From assembly GCA_013138705.1 (NCBI GenBank), contig WTCF01000149.1, positions 1-12,713 on the forward strand: a stretch of 12,713 bases of DNA. The letters are read 5' to 3'. Positions 1 through 7,214 of the stretch are shown here, in pieces. The notes under the pieces were generated by a model that saw only the letters and a list, made by a program, of their open reading frames with translations, had not been told where the DNA came from and did no database searches. Each line of letters starts with the position of its first letter. Positions within the stretch are counted from its first letter, which is position 1. Source of the stretch: Deltaproteobacteria bacterium (lineage in GTDB: Bacteria > Desulfobacterota > Dissulfuribacteria > Dissulfuribacterales > UBA3076). Both the position numbers and the translations under genes were made by a program.

Positions 1-114
1 CTCCTTGATATTCGGAGAAAAGGCCGTCCGCCTGAGATTCGCCCCCATCTCTTCGGGAATGGCCAGGATGAGGTGCTTGAAGACTTCAAGTGTTACCGGA
101 TCAAGTATGGACAT
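1..114 (-). CDS. Hydantoinase/oxoprolinase B subunit, N-terminal fragment
   Basis: This is the first 38 codons of a gene that runs off the left edge of the window. The translation opens MSILDPVTLEV and contains the stretch EEMGANLRRTAFSPNIKE, the usual N-terminus of the HyuB / hydantoinase B family (Pfam Hydantoinase_B). B subunits pair with A subunits in ATP-dependent hydantoinases, 5-oxoprolinases and acetone- or acetophenone-carboxylase-type enzymes. The ATG at 112-114 sits seven bases after the stop codon of the A-subunit gene, so the two are almost certainly co-transcribed. The ribosome-binding site is weak (a GGGTGA stretch overlapping the upstream stop), which suggests translational coupling. 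The substrate cannot be told from this fragment. Confidence 0.85.
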   Translation of the reverse strand, partial: MSILDPVTLEVFKHLILAIPEEMGANLRRTAFSPNIKE

Positions 115-121
115 ATTTTTT

Positions 122-2092
122 TCACCCAACGATTACCTTGAGACAACCATTTTCTTCCATGGATACCTCACATTCAGAAGGCACAAACACTGTGCATCCT
201 TCATCTTCTATCACCACTGGTCCTTTAGCGGAAAAAGATCGCCAAAGGCTTTTTCGCTGGTAAACAGGTGCTGGAGCAGGGCCGGAAGATAGCAAAATGG
301 TCCTATTGGCAACAGGCGGCAAAGGGGACACGTTTTTAACTCCCGGTAAGGAAATTTCCTCTCTTGGCATTATGGCTGAAAGTCTCACGGTCACCACTTC
401 TACAGCAGGACCATTCTCCAGGGTGTATCCGTAGCGTTTTCCAAAGGCCTGGTAAAACCTTTCGGCCATGTCAGCCTCTTTGTCATAAGGAATAGTGAGA
501 TGAAAACTCTGTCCTTTGTAACGCAGATCAAGGAACGGCCTGAACACTGTATCTCTGATATTCAGTCCCTGGCGCTGGAACGACTGCAATGCCCTTTCTT
601 TAAAACGGTCTAAAATGCGATCTACGACCTGCCCGGTTCCGGCATGCCATTCAGCAAAAACGGTTTCCCCGAAATCAAGCCGCACTGCGGAAAGCAAGAT
701 CCCCAGAGCTGAAAACATGCCGGCCATAGGTGGAACAAAGACTTCCTTTATGCCGAGTTCTTTTGCAAGTTCGGCTGCATGAAGGGGCCCTGCACCGCCA
801 AATGCCAGAAGGGTGCAGTCTCTCACGTCAATGCCCTTTTCCACAGTAGCCCTTCGAATCCCTCGCAACATGTTCGCATTGACCACGGAACGCGTGCCCA
901 GCACGGCCTCTTCCACATTAAGGTCTGCCGATAGTGCAAGAGAGCGAAAGGCTTGGCCGGCCCTGTCCGGGTTGAGTGTGATGCCTGTGCCGGAAAAGGA
1001 CTCGGGGTGAAGGAGTCCGGAAAGGAGGTTGGCATCTGTCACGGTCGGCATGGTGCCGCCCCTGTCGTAGCAAGCAGGGCCGGGCTCGGAACCGGCGCTT
1101 TGAGGACCTACGCGAAGCGCCCCGCCCTTATCCATCCAGGCTATTGAGCCGCCGCCTGCGCCGATGGTGGTGATGTCGAGCGTGGGAATTCTGACGGGAA
1201 GACCGTCTATCTCGCCTTCATCAGTCCATAAGGGGGTATTATCCACAATGGCCGAAAAGTCGGCGCTTGTACCGCCCATATCAAAGGTAATCAGGTTTTT
1301 TCTTCCTGTAAGCCTTGCCAGCAGAAGCCCGCCGGACACACCTCCGGCCGGACCGGAAAGCAGGAGTTCAACAGGATGGATCTCGCCTGATGCCGCCACA
1401 CCGCCTGCGGATTTCATGATGTCGTAATCCGGAGGTCCTCCAACTTTCCCGGCAGCTTTACGAATCTCTTGCACGTAAGACTGGATAACCGGTTGAATAA
1501 AGGCATTTATGGCAGTGGTCGATGCCCTTTCAAATTCTCTGAATTCCGGGATGATCTCTGAAGACCTGGATACAGGCAGCCCACGTTTTTTGAAGGCCTT
1601 TTCAAGGAGAATTTCGTGGGCAGGGTTTTTGTACGAAAACAGAAGACAAATCGCCACGGCCTCTGGGCCGGATTCCATAACATGATCCGCCAGCGCAAAA
1701 GCATCGCTTAAAGACAGGGGCAAGATCACAGTACCATCAGGGGCAAGACGCTCGACAACCTCAAAGCATAAGTTACGACTCACCACAGGAGTTGTCCGGG
1801 AGCAATCAAAATCGTAAAGCCTTGGCCTTCTCTGCCTGGCGATGTAGAGAAGGTCCTTAAAGCCCCTGGTCGTGATAAAGGCGACTTTTGCGCCTTTTCT
1901 TTCCAACAGCGCGTTCGTGGCCACGGTGGTGCCGTGAGAAAAGGATGAAAAATCAGCAAGGTCCCTTATGGTTTCAGTGACGGCACGGTCAGGGCTATCC
2001 GGTGTGGAAAGGACTTTCCATCCCCGGATGTGGTTGCCGTCCAAGGTAACCACATCCGTGAAGGTGCCTCCGATGTCCGTGGCTACTCGCAT
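122..2092 (-). CDS. Hydantoinase/oxoprolinase family A subunit
   Basis: 656 residues, a normal length for the HyuA family. The N-terminus has the phosphate-binding motif DIGGTFTD (residues 6-13) of the ASKHA-like Hydant_A_N domain, followed by the family motif HGTTVATNALL (53-63). The central Hydantoinase_A domain shows SGPAGGVSGG (246-255) and DMGGTSAD (271-278). Family members use ATP to activate a cyclic amide or ketone for hydrolysis or carboxylation; known examples are N-methylhydantoinase, 5-oxoprolinase and acetone/acetophenone carboxylase. The B subunit follows seven bases downstream. The ATG at 2090-2092 places the DIGGT motif where the family has it, but no Shine-Dalgarno sequence is obvious before it. 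Only about 50 bases separate it from the repeat at 2146-2266, so its promoter either lies in that short gap or in the repeat, or it is read from the feo operon. The exact substrate is unknown. Confidence 0.9.
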   Translation of the reverse strand: MRVATDIGGTFTDVVTLDGNHIRGWKVLSTPDSPDRAVTETIRDLADFSSFSHGTTVATNALLERKGAKVAFITTRGFKDLLYIARQRRPRLYDFDCSRTTPVVSRNLCFEVVERLAPDGTVILPLSLSDAFALADHVMESGPEAVAICLLFSYKNPAHEILLEKAFKKRGLPVSRSSEIIPEFREFERASTTAINAFIQPVIQSYVQEIRKAAGKVGGPPDYDIMKSAGGVAASGEIHPVELLLSGPAGGVSGGLLLARLTGRKNLITFDMGGTSADFSAIVDNTPLWTDEGEIDGLPVRIPTLDITTIGAGGGSIAWMDKGGALRVGPQSAGSEPGPACYDRGGTMPTVTDANLLSGLLHPESFSGTGITLNPDRAGQAFRSLALSADLNVEEAVLGTRSVVNANMLRGIRRATVEKGIDVRDCTLLAFGGAGPLHAAELAKELGIKEVFVPPMAGMFSALGILLSAVRLDFGETVFAEWHAGTGQVVDRILDRFKERALQSFQRQGLNIRDTVFRPFLDLRYKGQSFHLTIPYDKEADMAERFYQAFGKRYGYTLENGPAVEVVTVRLSAIMPREEISLPGVKNVSPLPPVANRTILLSSGPAPAPVYQRKSLWRSFSAKGPVVIEDEGCTVFVPSECEVSMEENGCLKVIVG

Positions 2093-2108
2093 GTCATTAA
2101 CTAAATTC

Positions 2109-2128
2109 GTAACCGTTCACGGGGTTAC
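2109..2128. repeat. Small hairpin in the hyuA upstream gap
   Basis: GTAACC and GGTTAC form a 6-bp inverted repeat around an 8-base loop. A similar GTAACCG start followed by TCA and GGGTT lies at 12506, at nearly the same distance (37 versus 39 bases) from the second copy of the 121-bp repeat. It may therefore be an outlying part of the same repeat family. No function can be assigned. Confidence 0.4.
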
Positions 2129-2145
2129 AACGCCCGTTTTACCAC

Positions 2146-2266
2146 AACCCACCGAACTGTAAGCGTTTACAGGGTGCTGCAGATGCAAGGCGGAGGGTAC
2201 GCAGACGTACTTCCTGTACTTCAAGTGCCCGACAACAAAGCAGATGCGGTGCCCTGTGAACGCTTA
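2146..2266. repeat. 121-bp repeat, copy 1, MITE/REP-like
   Basis: This segment matches 12545-12665 over 121 bases without gaps and with only three differences, all transitions. An inner unit (2160-2266) is bounded by inverted repeats: TAAGCGTTTACAGGG on the left, and on the right CCCTGTGAACGCTTA, one base off perfect. Inside are small hairpins such as GTACG-CAGA-CGTAC (2197-2210) and a recurring GCAGATGC word. It has no coding capacity for a transposase, so if mobile it would be moved in trans. Its right end overlaps the last three bases of feoB and supplies that gene's TAA stop. It fills the gap between feoB and hyuA. Confidence 0.85.
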
Positions 2267-4444
2267 ACTAAATCCTATTATCTTTCCCCCTTGATAGACG
2301 CAAAAGGCCACAACCCATGCAAGTGAGGTGCTGTATGTAATGCTGAATAAAGTCCACTTAAAGGAACCGGTCTCCTGCTTGATGGTCGCTACTGTTGCAA
2401 GGCATGGAAGATATAAGAGAACAAAGACCATTATTACCAGGGCGGAAAGTGGCGTCATATCAGATGATAACAGTGCGTTCTTGAGAGTGTCTGATCCTTC
2501 ATCTCCAGCGAGATAAAGTATTCCCATGGTACTTACTACGATCTCTTTGGCGACAAAACCGGTAAGAAGGGCCACACTACCACGCCAGTCTATTCCTAAA
2601 GGAGCAAACACAGGAGCGAGAGTTTTCCCGATACGACCCATGTAGGACTTTTCCATCTTCTCGGTTTTTTGGGCCATTTCAAGTTGCGCTATAGCAGCAT
2701 CCCGTTTGTTCTCGAGATGTTGTCTGTCAAGTTCATTCGCAGTTGCAATTTCAGTATCATACAAGACTATAACACTATTGGTTTCAGCAACATAATCGCT
2801 GGAATATTGTATGTTTCGGGGAAATGCCGAAAGTGCCCATATCACAACAGAACCGATAAGTATCACACCGCCCATCTTTTTGAGAAACATCTTGCTTCGG
2901 TCCCACATATGAATTATCAGGCTCTTTACCATCGGGACCCTGTAAGGAGGCAATTCCATAACAAACGGGGCATCGGCACCCCTCAAGAGAGTAGAACGAA
3001 ATAGACGGCCTGTTGCAATAGCAAGTATAATACCGGCAAAATAAATGCAAAAAATAACAGTGCCGGCTTTGGCGCTAAAAAAAATACCCGCAAGTACAAT
3101 ATAAATTGGTAGCTTGGCCGAGCATGACATAAAGGGTGTAATAAGTATGGTAAGGATGCGGTCCTTTTCACTTTCAAGGGTGCGGGTCGCCATGATGGCA
3201 GGGACACTGCAGCCGAACCCCATAAGCATGGGTATAAAGGATTTGCCGTGAAGCCCGATAAGATGCATTATCCTATCCATAAGAAAGGCAGCTCTTGACA
3301 TATAGCCAGTGTCTTCAAAAAGAGCTATGCAAAAGAAAAGTATCAGGATATTTGGCAAAAAGACTATAACACTCCCTACTCCTGCAATTACTCCGTTTAT
3401 AAGAAGATCTTTAAGGAGGCTATCCGGGAGAAGACCGTCTAATGATATTGAAAACCAGTTAACACTGGTGTCTAACCATTCCATTGGATAGACCCCAAGT
3501 GAAAAGGTTAACTGGAACATTGCCCAGATAAAAAATATAAAGATCGGAAACCCGATAAACCGGTTTGTCAGGACTAGATCTATGTTTCGAGATATGTCGA
3601 TACGCTGTTTTGTAATGGTTGTAAGAACTTCCTTTATTATTCCGGCAATAAATCCATACCGCTCATCTGTCATTACTATTTCAGGATCATCATTAAAGCG
3701 GTCCGCAAGCAGTTCGCGGTGTGTTTGAACTTCCTGAATAATATTCCGGCCTTGATCTCCTGCCTTTTGAAGAACGCGCTCCCTTACGATTTTATCATTT
3801 TCAAGGAGTTTTATTATTGTCCACCTTGTCTTATAAGGAAGTGATATTTCTGAGTTCTTTTCAATAAAGCTCCGGAGTTTTGAGATTGAATTCTCAATGT
3901 CCTTGCTATATTTGACTTTACGCCTTCCATTGGTATCTACATCTGACTCAGCCAGTTCTATGGCTTTTTTCAGAAGTGCATCTATACCCTCGTTTTTGTT
4001 TCCGATTGTAAAGACTATCGGCAGATCCAGAAGTTCGGAGAGCTTTTCCGCATCGATTTTGATTCCCCGTGTACGGGAAATATCAGCCATGTTCAGGGCA
4101 AACAAAACCTTGCAATCAATCTCCCTTAGCTGGGTTGCAAGATAAAGGCTTCGTTCCAGGTTGGAGGCATCAATAATATCGATTACAACATCAGGACATT
4201 CATCAAGGACAAAATCCCGTGCAATAATCTCTTCTACGGAAAAGGGTGTTAAACTGTAAGTTCCGGGAAGATCGATAATTTTAAGCTCATATCCGTATTT
4301 ACTTACAATACCCTCTTTTTTTTCAACTGTTACACCAGGCCAGTTCCCGACCTTCTGCCTGGTCCCGGTAATATTGTTAAATATTGTTGTCTTGCCTGAA
4401 TTAGGGTTGCCCGCAAGGGCTATTGTAAGACTCTTTTGAGACAT
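2264..4444 (-). CDS. feoB: Ferrous iron transport protein B (FeoB)
   Basis: 726 residues from the ATG at 4442-4444, typical for FeoB. The N-terminal G domain shows G1 GNPNSGKT (12-19), the G3 motif DLPG (58-61) and G4 NMAD (118-121). After a helical spacer come the membrane segments, with the conserved Gate-type stretches around GFGCSVPAIMATRTL and MSCSAKLPIYIVLAG and, near the end, GFVAKEIVVSTMGILY. A hydrophilic, helix-prone insertion precedes SYMGRIGKTLAPVFAPLG, as in many FeoBs. The protein imports Fe2+ across the inner membrane, gated by GTP binding. A TTG codon lies directly before the ATG; I prefer the ATG, which has AGGAA seven bases upstream. The gene begins ten bases after the feoA stop, so it belongs to the same operon. 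Its TAA stop codon is the terminal TTA of the 121-bp repeat; the C-terminus still looks complete. No feoC is visible. Confidence 0.97.
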   Translation of the reverse strand: MSQKSLTIALAGNPNSGKTTIFNNITGTRQKVGNWPGVTVEKKEGIVSKYGYELKIIDLPGTYSLTPFSVEEIIARDFVLDECPDVVIDIIDASNLERSLYLATQLREIDCKVLFALNMADISRTRGIKIDAEKLSELLDLPIVFTIGNKNEGIDALLKKAIELAESDVDTNGRRKVKYSKDIENSISKLRSFIEKNSEISLPYKTRWTIIKLLENDKIVRERVLQKAGDQGRNIIQEVQTHRELLADRFNDDPEIVMTDERYGFIAGIIKEVLTTITKQRIDISRNIDLVLTNRFIGFPIFIFFIWAMFQLTFSLGVYPMEWLDTSVNWFSISLDGLLPDSLLKDLLINGVIAGVGSVIVFLPNILILFFCIALFEDTGYMSRAAFLMDRIMHLIGLHGKSFIPMLMGFGCSVPAIMATRTLESEKDRILTILITPFMSCSAKLPIYIVLAGIFFSAKAGTVIFCIYFAGIILAIATGRLFRSTLLRGADAPFVMELPPYRVPMVKSLIIHMWDRSKMFLKKMGGVILIGSVVIWALSAFPRNIQYSSDYVAETNSVIVLYDTEIATANELDRQHLENKRDAAIAQLEMAQKTEKMEKSYMGRIGKTLAPVFAPLGIDWRGSVALLTGFVAKEIVVSTMGILYLAGDEGSDTLKNALLSSDMTPLSALVIMVFVLLYLPCLATVATIKQETGSFKWTLFSITYSTSLAWVVAFCVYQGGKIIGFS

Positions 4445-4454
4445 CAAGACGTTC

Positions 4455-4682
4455 CTATTTCACGTCATCGACTGTTATTTGTGCAGCTTCTTCAACCCTG
4501 AGTGATAAATGATAGCCCTTAACAATCAGTTCGAGAGGATCTTTCAGGGGTGCGTATTTCTCTATGTAAATCTCCGAACCCTTGAGGACACCCATTTCAA
4601 GTATCCTTCTGCGCAGTGCACCATTTCCACCTACACGGTTAATTACTCCGGTCTGGCCTTCCTTCATTTCGCTTAACAACAT
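4455..4682 (-). CDS. feoA: Stand-alone FeoA protein
   Basis: 75 residues beginning MLLSEMKEGQTGVI, a usual size for FeoA, a cytoplasmic SH3-like protein that supports FeoB. The core with GNGALRRRILEMGVLKGSEIYI and a C-terminal LSLRVEEAAQITV is the FeoA fold signature. A longer reading back to 4799 is possible, but its first 39 residues have no FeoA similarity and run in another frame over the end of the upstream gene. The ATG at 4680-4682 has AAGGGGGAAA just upstream. The gene overlaps the 3' end of the Fur-FeoA gene by 44 bases, pointing to translational coupling, and feoB follows closely. Two FeoA domains are therefore made from this operon. Confidence 0.93.
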   Translation of the reverse strand: MLLSEMKEGQTGVINRVGGNGALRRRILEMGVLKGSEIYIEKYAPLKDPLELIVKGYHLSLRVEEAAQITVDDVK

Positions 4683-5367
4683 ATTCAGATTTCCCCCTTG
4701 GCTCAACCAATACCTTCTGTGCCAACCCACGCCCAATGACGTATCGTCTGCAATCCACGGCAATAACCATCTGTCCCTTGCTGCGGCTGGTAATGACATC
4801 CAGTTCGTCTTCCACTCTCAGACCCATGGTCAATAAACGCATGCGCGCACCCGCGCCCCCTGTGAAATCCTTGATTATGAGGCGTTCACCCTGCTTGGCC
4901 ATAACAAGTGACATAGGATGCATGCGTGTCTTAAGGCAGTCGGAACATATGCCGTAGATTTCCATTTTGTGCTGAAGCATGTGGAAACCATGGGCCGCAG
5001 CAATCTGTATCTGGAGGTTCTCAAGCTGTTGGTCCTCGAATTCAATAATATTCCTGCACTTTGTACAGATCATATGGTCATGATGCTGGCCAAGATGCCT
5101 GTGTTCATAGCGCACCGGCCCATCTTCAAACTTAATTTTCTTGGCAAAACCGAAGCGGCACATGAGCTTCAGCGTATCCCTTATAAAAGAGGAATCTAAT
5201 TGATACCCGTTTTCATTAAGAAGCTCAAGCAGTTCACTGACCGTAACATGACGTTCGGTTTGAAGAAAAACTTCAAAGACCTTGAATCTTTCTTCAAAAT
5301 TATCAATATGTTCCTGTTTGAAAAGTTTTTTGAACTGTTCCTTTTCCTTGATATGATTTTGTTTCAT
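4639..5367 (-). CDS. Fur-family regulator fused to a FeoA domain
   Basis: 242 residues in two parts. Residues about 20-150 are Fur-like: a winged-helix region (VTVSELLELLNENGYQLDSSFIRDTLKLM is in place of the usual Fur recognition region), the metal-binding HHDH at 95-98, and two CxxC pairs (C101/C104 and C141/C144) matching the structural zinc site of Fur. Residues about 152-222 (from MSLVMAKQGERL through ARMRLLTMGLRVEDELDV to GRGLAQKVLV) are a FeoA domain. The start ATG at 5365-5367 has AAGGGA eight bases before it. First gene of an operon with feoA and feoB, so an iron-responsive regulator of Fe2+ uptake is the likely role (inference). DtxR/IdeR regulators also carry a C-terminal SH3-like FeoA domain, so this fusion is an analogous design on a Fur scaffold. 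The reading frame is continuous, with no sign of frameshift. Confidence 0.9.
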   Translation of the reverse strand: MKQNHIKEKEQFKKLFKQEHIDNFEERFKVFEVFLQTERHVTVSELLELLNENGYQLDSSFIRDTLKLMCRFGFAKKIKFEDGPVRYEHRHLGQHHDHMICTKCRNIIEFEDQQLENLQIQIAAAHGFHMLQHKMEIYGICSDCLKTRMHPMSLVMAKQGERLIIKDFTGGAGARMRLLTMGLRVEDELDVITSRSKGQMVIAVDCRRYVIGRGLAQKVLVEPRGKSEYVVKRNEGRPDRSN

Positions 5368-5682
5368 GAAGATCCCTTATTTAAAAATTTGTTGAGACGT
5401 TTTCTGCATTTCAATATATATTTCTCACATTGTCAAAGAACATCTTTATTAATGCCTATTTCTTTCATGAAAAGCCATGAGATAATAATGGCCAGCACAC
5501 AAAATGCAAGGGCTTGCCAGACACGAAATTTTCATCTGCGAGGGTGAAGAAAACCCAATTTTTTTCAGTAGAGTTGTTACGTTTGATTAATCGGTAAAGG
5601 TATCATAAGGAGGTACTATCTTGATGATTGAAAATTGCTGGAATAGTCAATCGTCAACTCCAAAGGCGATTTTCACAAATCA
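5368..5682. other. Intergenic region upstream of the feo operon
   Basis: 315 bases without a convincing gene. Its left part holds a weak promoter and leader for the Fur-FeoA gene. Around 5466-5481 is TCATG-N6-CATGA, and 5489-5519 forms an imperfect hairpin (TGGCCAGCAC with GGGCTTGCCA, eight of ten positions pairing). The right part holds the larger hairpin and an imperfect copy of the transpeptidase 3' end. I do not see a good match to a canonical Fur box (GATAAT triplets) here. Confidence 0.6.
5408..5436 (-). promoter_or_regulatory. Candidate promoter of the feo operon
   Basis: On the minus strand a perfect -35 hexamer TTGACA (5431-5436) is followed at 17 bases by TGAAAT (5408-5413), a four-of-six match to the -10 consensus. 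A 10-bp palindrome, AATATATATT (5413-5422), lies between the two hexamers, where a repressor could bind. It is the best promoter-like pair before the Fur-FeoA gene, but the -10 is weak. Confidence 0.35.
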
Positions 5683-5686
5683 TCAA
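5621..5686. repeat. Long imperfect hairpin at the transpeptidase 3' end
   Basis: The left arm TTGATGATTGAAAATTGC (5621-5638) pairs with 5666-5686. The outer nine bases pair perfectly, the inner nine pair at eight positions, and a three-base bulge (ACA) separates them. The right arm overlaps the stop codon of the transpeptidase gene (minus strand, TGA at 5683-5685), so in that mRNA the structure would form directly at the stop. No T-run follows on the minus strand, so it is not a classical intrinsic terminator. It may protect the 3' end. Confidence 0.5.
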
Positions 5687-7107
5687 TCAACAATCCCAAA
5701 GGCTGTTTTAAAAGGCACTTTTTCATCTTTTTTTGCAAAATAATTACGGAAATACTGTTTCATTGCAATACGTGCATAATGACTTGCTCTTGTGCCTATA
5801 TATTTTTCATGGGCTACAATAACTGATATTACAAGCTTTCCAGGTCCATCTTTTTCCTCGGCGAATCCCACAAACCAGTCATAGCGGGCATCATGTGCTT
5901 TGTTGTCAATAGAGCCGCTTTTGCCGCCAATGTTGAGCTTGGAAAGGATTTGGTCTTTTTGGTAACCCCTGAAAGCCTTTCTGCAAGTGCCGGATTTTAT
6001 TGTGGCCTCCATGAGATTATTAATAACCTTTGCTGACTTGGGTGTAATAGCCCGGTTAAGGGTGATCAAATGGCTGCGGTAAATGACCTGTCCGGTTTCA
6101 TCAGTTATCTGATCGACAATTGTGGGTTCTACCAGCCTGCCCTGGTTGAGAATTGCCGATGTTATCAATGCCCCGTGGAGGGGAGATAATGTGGTTTCGC
6201 GGTTGAATCCGCAGGCAATTTCAGCCCACTGATAAGGTTCATCAGATAAATAAATAGAACTTGGAGGAACTGGAATTTCAAAATCAATATTTTGGTTGAA
6301 TCCAAAGGCTTCAGCATAGTTTTCTAAAACGGTTTTACCAAGATAAAGCGAACCGATTTTTCCAAACACGGGATTAACGGACTGAGCAAATGAGTCCCTG
6401 AATGTTATCCTGTTGGTGTATCTGTTTGTCCGCTTTTTAAGCTGGGATTTGTATAATGTGTGTTTTCCGCCATTGTATTTAAGTATGGAGCCTGAATTAA
6501 AATCACATTTTTCAATAGCCGCAGCAGCAGTAACTATTTTAAAAATACTGGCAGCAGGAAATTTGTTGTCGATACATGGGTTGTTATGCTGGTTTGTTTT
6601 ATCAAAACTCACCATTGATAATATTCTGCCTGTAGTTGGATCCATAGCCACAATTCCGATATGTCGAGCTGTGGATTGATCCAAATTGTCCAGCATGAAT
6701 TGCTGCAGGGGAACATCAAGACTCGTGTCAACTCTGAAATTTTGTTCATTGAAAACAAAACCAAAACCCTTTTCCTTGATATTTACAAAGGATTCACTGT
6801 TAATCAGGGACTGAACGTCCCTTTTGGTTATTAATTTCTTTTGACTGTGACGGATATCAGCTTTGTTATCTTGTGTGTTACTATTAAGTGTCTGTGTATG
6901 ATGACATGCAATTCCGCCAAGAAGACCACTGATTATTCCGCAAACAAAAATAAGCACAATGAGAAGGACTGCAGAGTATTTAGGTATGTTTTTGATAAAT
7001 TTATTTATGGCGGCGGTCCTTTTCAGTTTTCTCTGATAGTTTCTCCAGTTCGATCCTTTGAAGTTGGTTTGGTCTGTTTTTAGTCTTTTGGGTATCAAAA
7101 ATATCAT
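5683..7107 (-). CDS. Penicillin-binding protein, transpeptidase domain
   Basis: 474 residues from the ATG at 7105-7107. A basic cytoplasmic N-terminus is followed by one membrane segment (about 44-67), then a periplasmic domain. The three serine-transpeptidase motifs are present: SIFK (S187, K190), SVN (243-245) and KSG (396-398). DPTTGRILSMVS (156-167) and the LSPLHGALITSAILNQG region (308-323) are typical of the Transpeptidase fold (Pfam PF00905). No glycosyltransferase domain or PASTA repeats are seen, so it is a monofunctional, probably peptidoglycan cross-linking enzyme; its exact subclass is unclear. A TTG at 7183-7185 would extend it by 26 codons, but it lies inside the predicted -10 box and upstream of the likely transcript start. 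A GTG at 7150-7152 with AAAGGG before it is a real alternative start, because the ATG lacks a clear ribosome-binding site. The gene is monocistronic and divergent from nrdD. Confidence 0.88.
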   Translation of the reverse strand: MIFLIPKRLKTDQTNFKGSNWRNYQRKLKRTAAINKFIKNIPKYSAVLLIVLIFVCGIISGLLGGIACHHTQTLNSNTQDNKADIRHSQKKLITKRDVQSLINSESFVNIKEKGFGFVFNEQNFRVDTSLDVPLQQFMLDNLDQSTARHIGIVAMDPTTGRILSMVSFDKTNQHNNPCIDNKFPAASIFKIVTAAAAIEKCDFNSGSILKYNGGKHTLYKSQLKKRTNRYTNRITFRDSFAQSVNPVFGKIGSLYLGKTVLENYAEAFGFNQNIDFEIPVPPSSIYLSDEPYQWAEIACGFNRETTLSPLHGALITSAILNQGRLVEPTIVDQITDETGQVIYRSHLITLNRAITPKSAKVINNLMEATIKSGTCRKAFRGYQKDQILSKLNIGGKSGSIDNKAHDARYDWFVGFAEEKDGPGKLVISVIVAHEKYIGTRASHYARIAMKQYFRNYFAKKDEKVPFKTAFGIVD

Positions 7108-7184
7108 AATTATATGATGGTAGGAAATCGCTTTCTGACGATTTGGTAACACCGATTGCCCTTTGGCTTTCACTGTGCAGATCA

Positions 7185-7214
7185 ATTATAGCTTATCAAC
7201 CTGATTTTGTGCAA
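7185..7214 (-). promoter_or_regulatory. Candidate promoter of the transpeptidase gene
   Basis: On the minus strand TTGCAC (7209-7214) and a perfect TATAAT (7185-7190) are 18 bases apart. A transcript would start near 7178, about 70 bases before the ATG at 7107. The -35 is overlapped by a 12-bp perfect palindrome, TGCAAATTTGCA (7210-7221), which could be an operator. Confidence 0.5.

Noticed and set aside
2669..3004. Long plus-strand frames opposite feoB, hyuA, nrdD and the M23 gene
   Set aside because: They are shadows of well-supported genes, with no ribosome sites or domain similarity.
4683..4799. N-terminal extension of feoA back to 4799
   Set aside because: The added 39 residues have no FeoA similarity and merely read the end of the Fur-FeoA gene in another frame; the internal ATG at 4682 has a strong ribosome-binding site.
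5466..5500. Fur box upstream of the Fur-FeoA gene (GAGATAATAATGG)
   Set aside because: Only one half resembles GATAAT repeats, without the symmetrical partner, and it lies upstream of the predicted -35.
7108..7185. TTG start for the transpeptidase at 7185
   Set aside because: The codon overlaps the predicted -10 box and lies upstream of the likely transcript start; the added residues add nothing recognisable.
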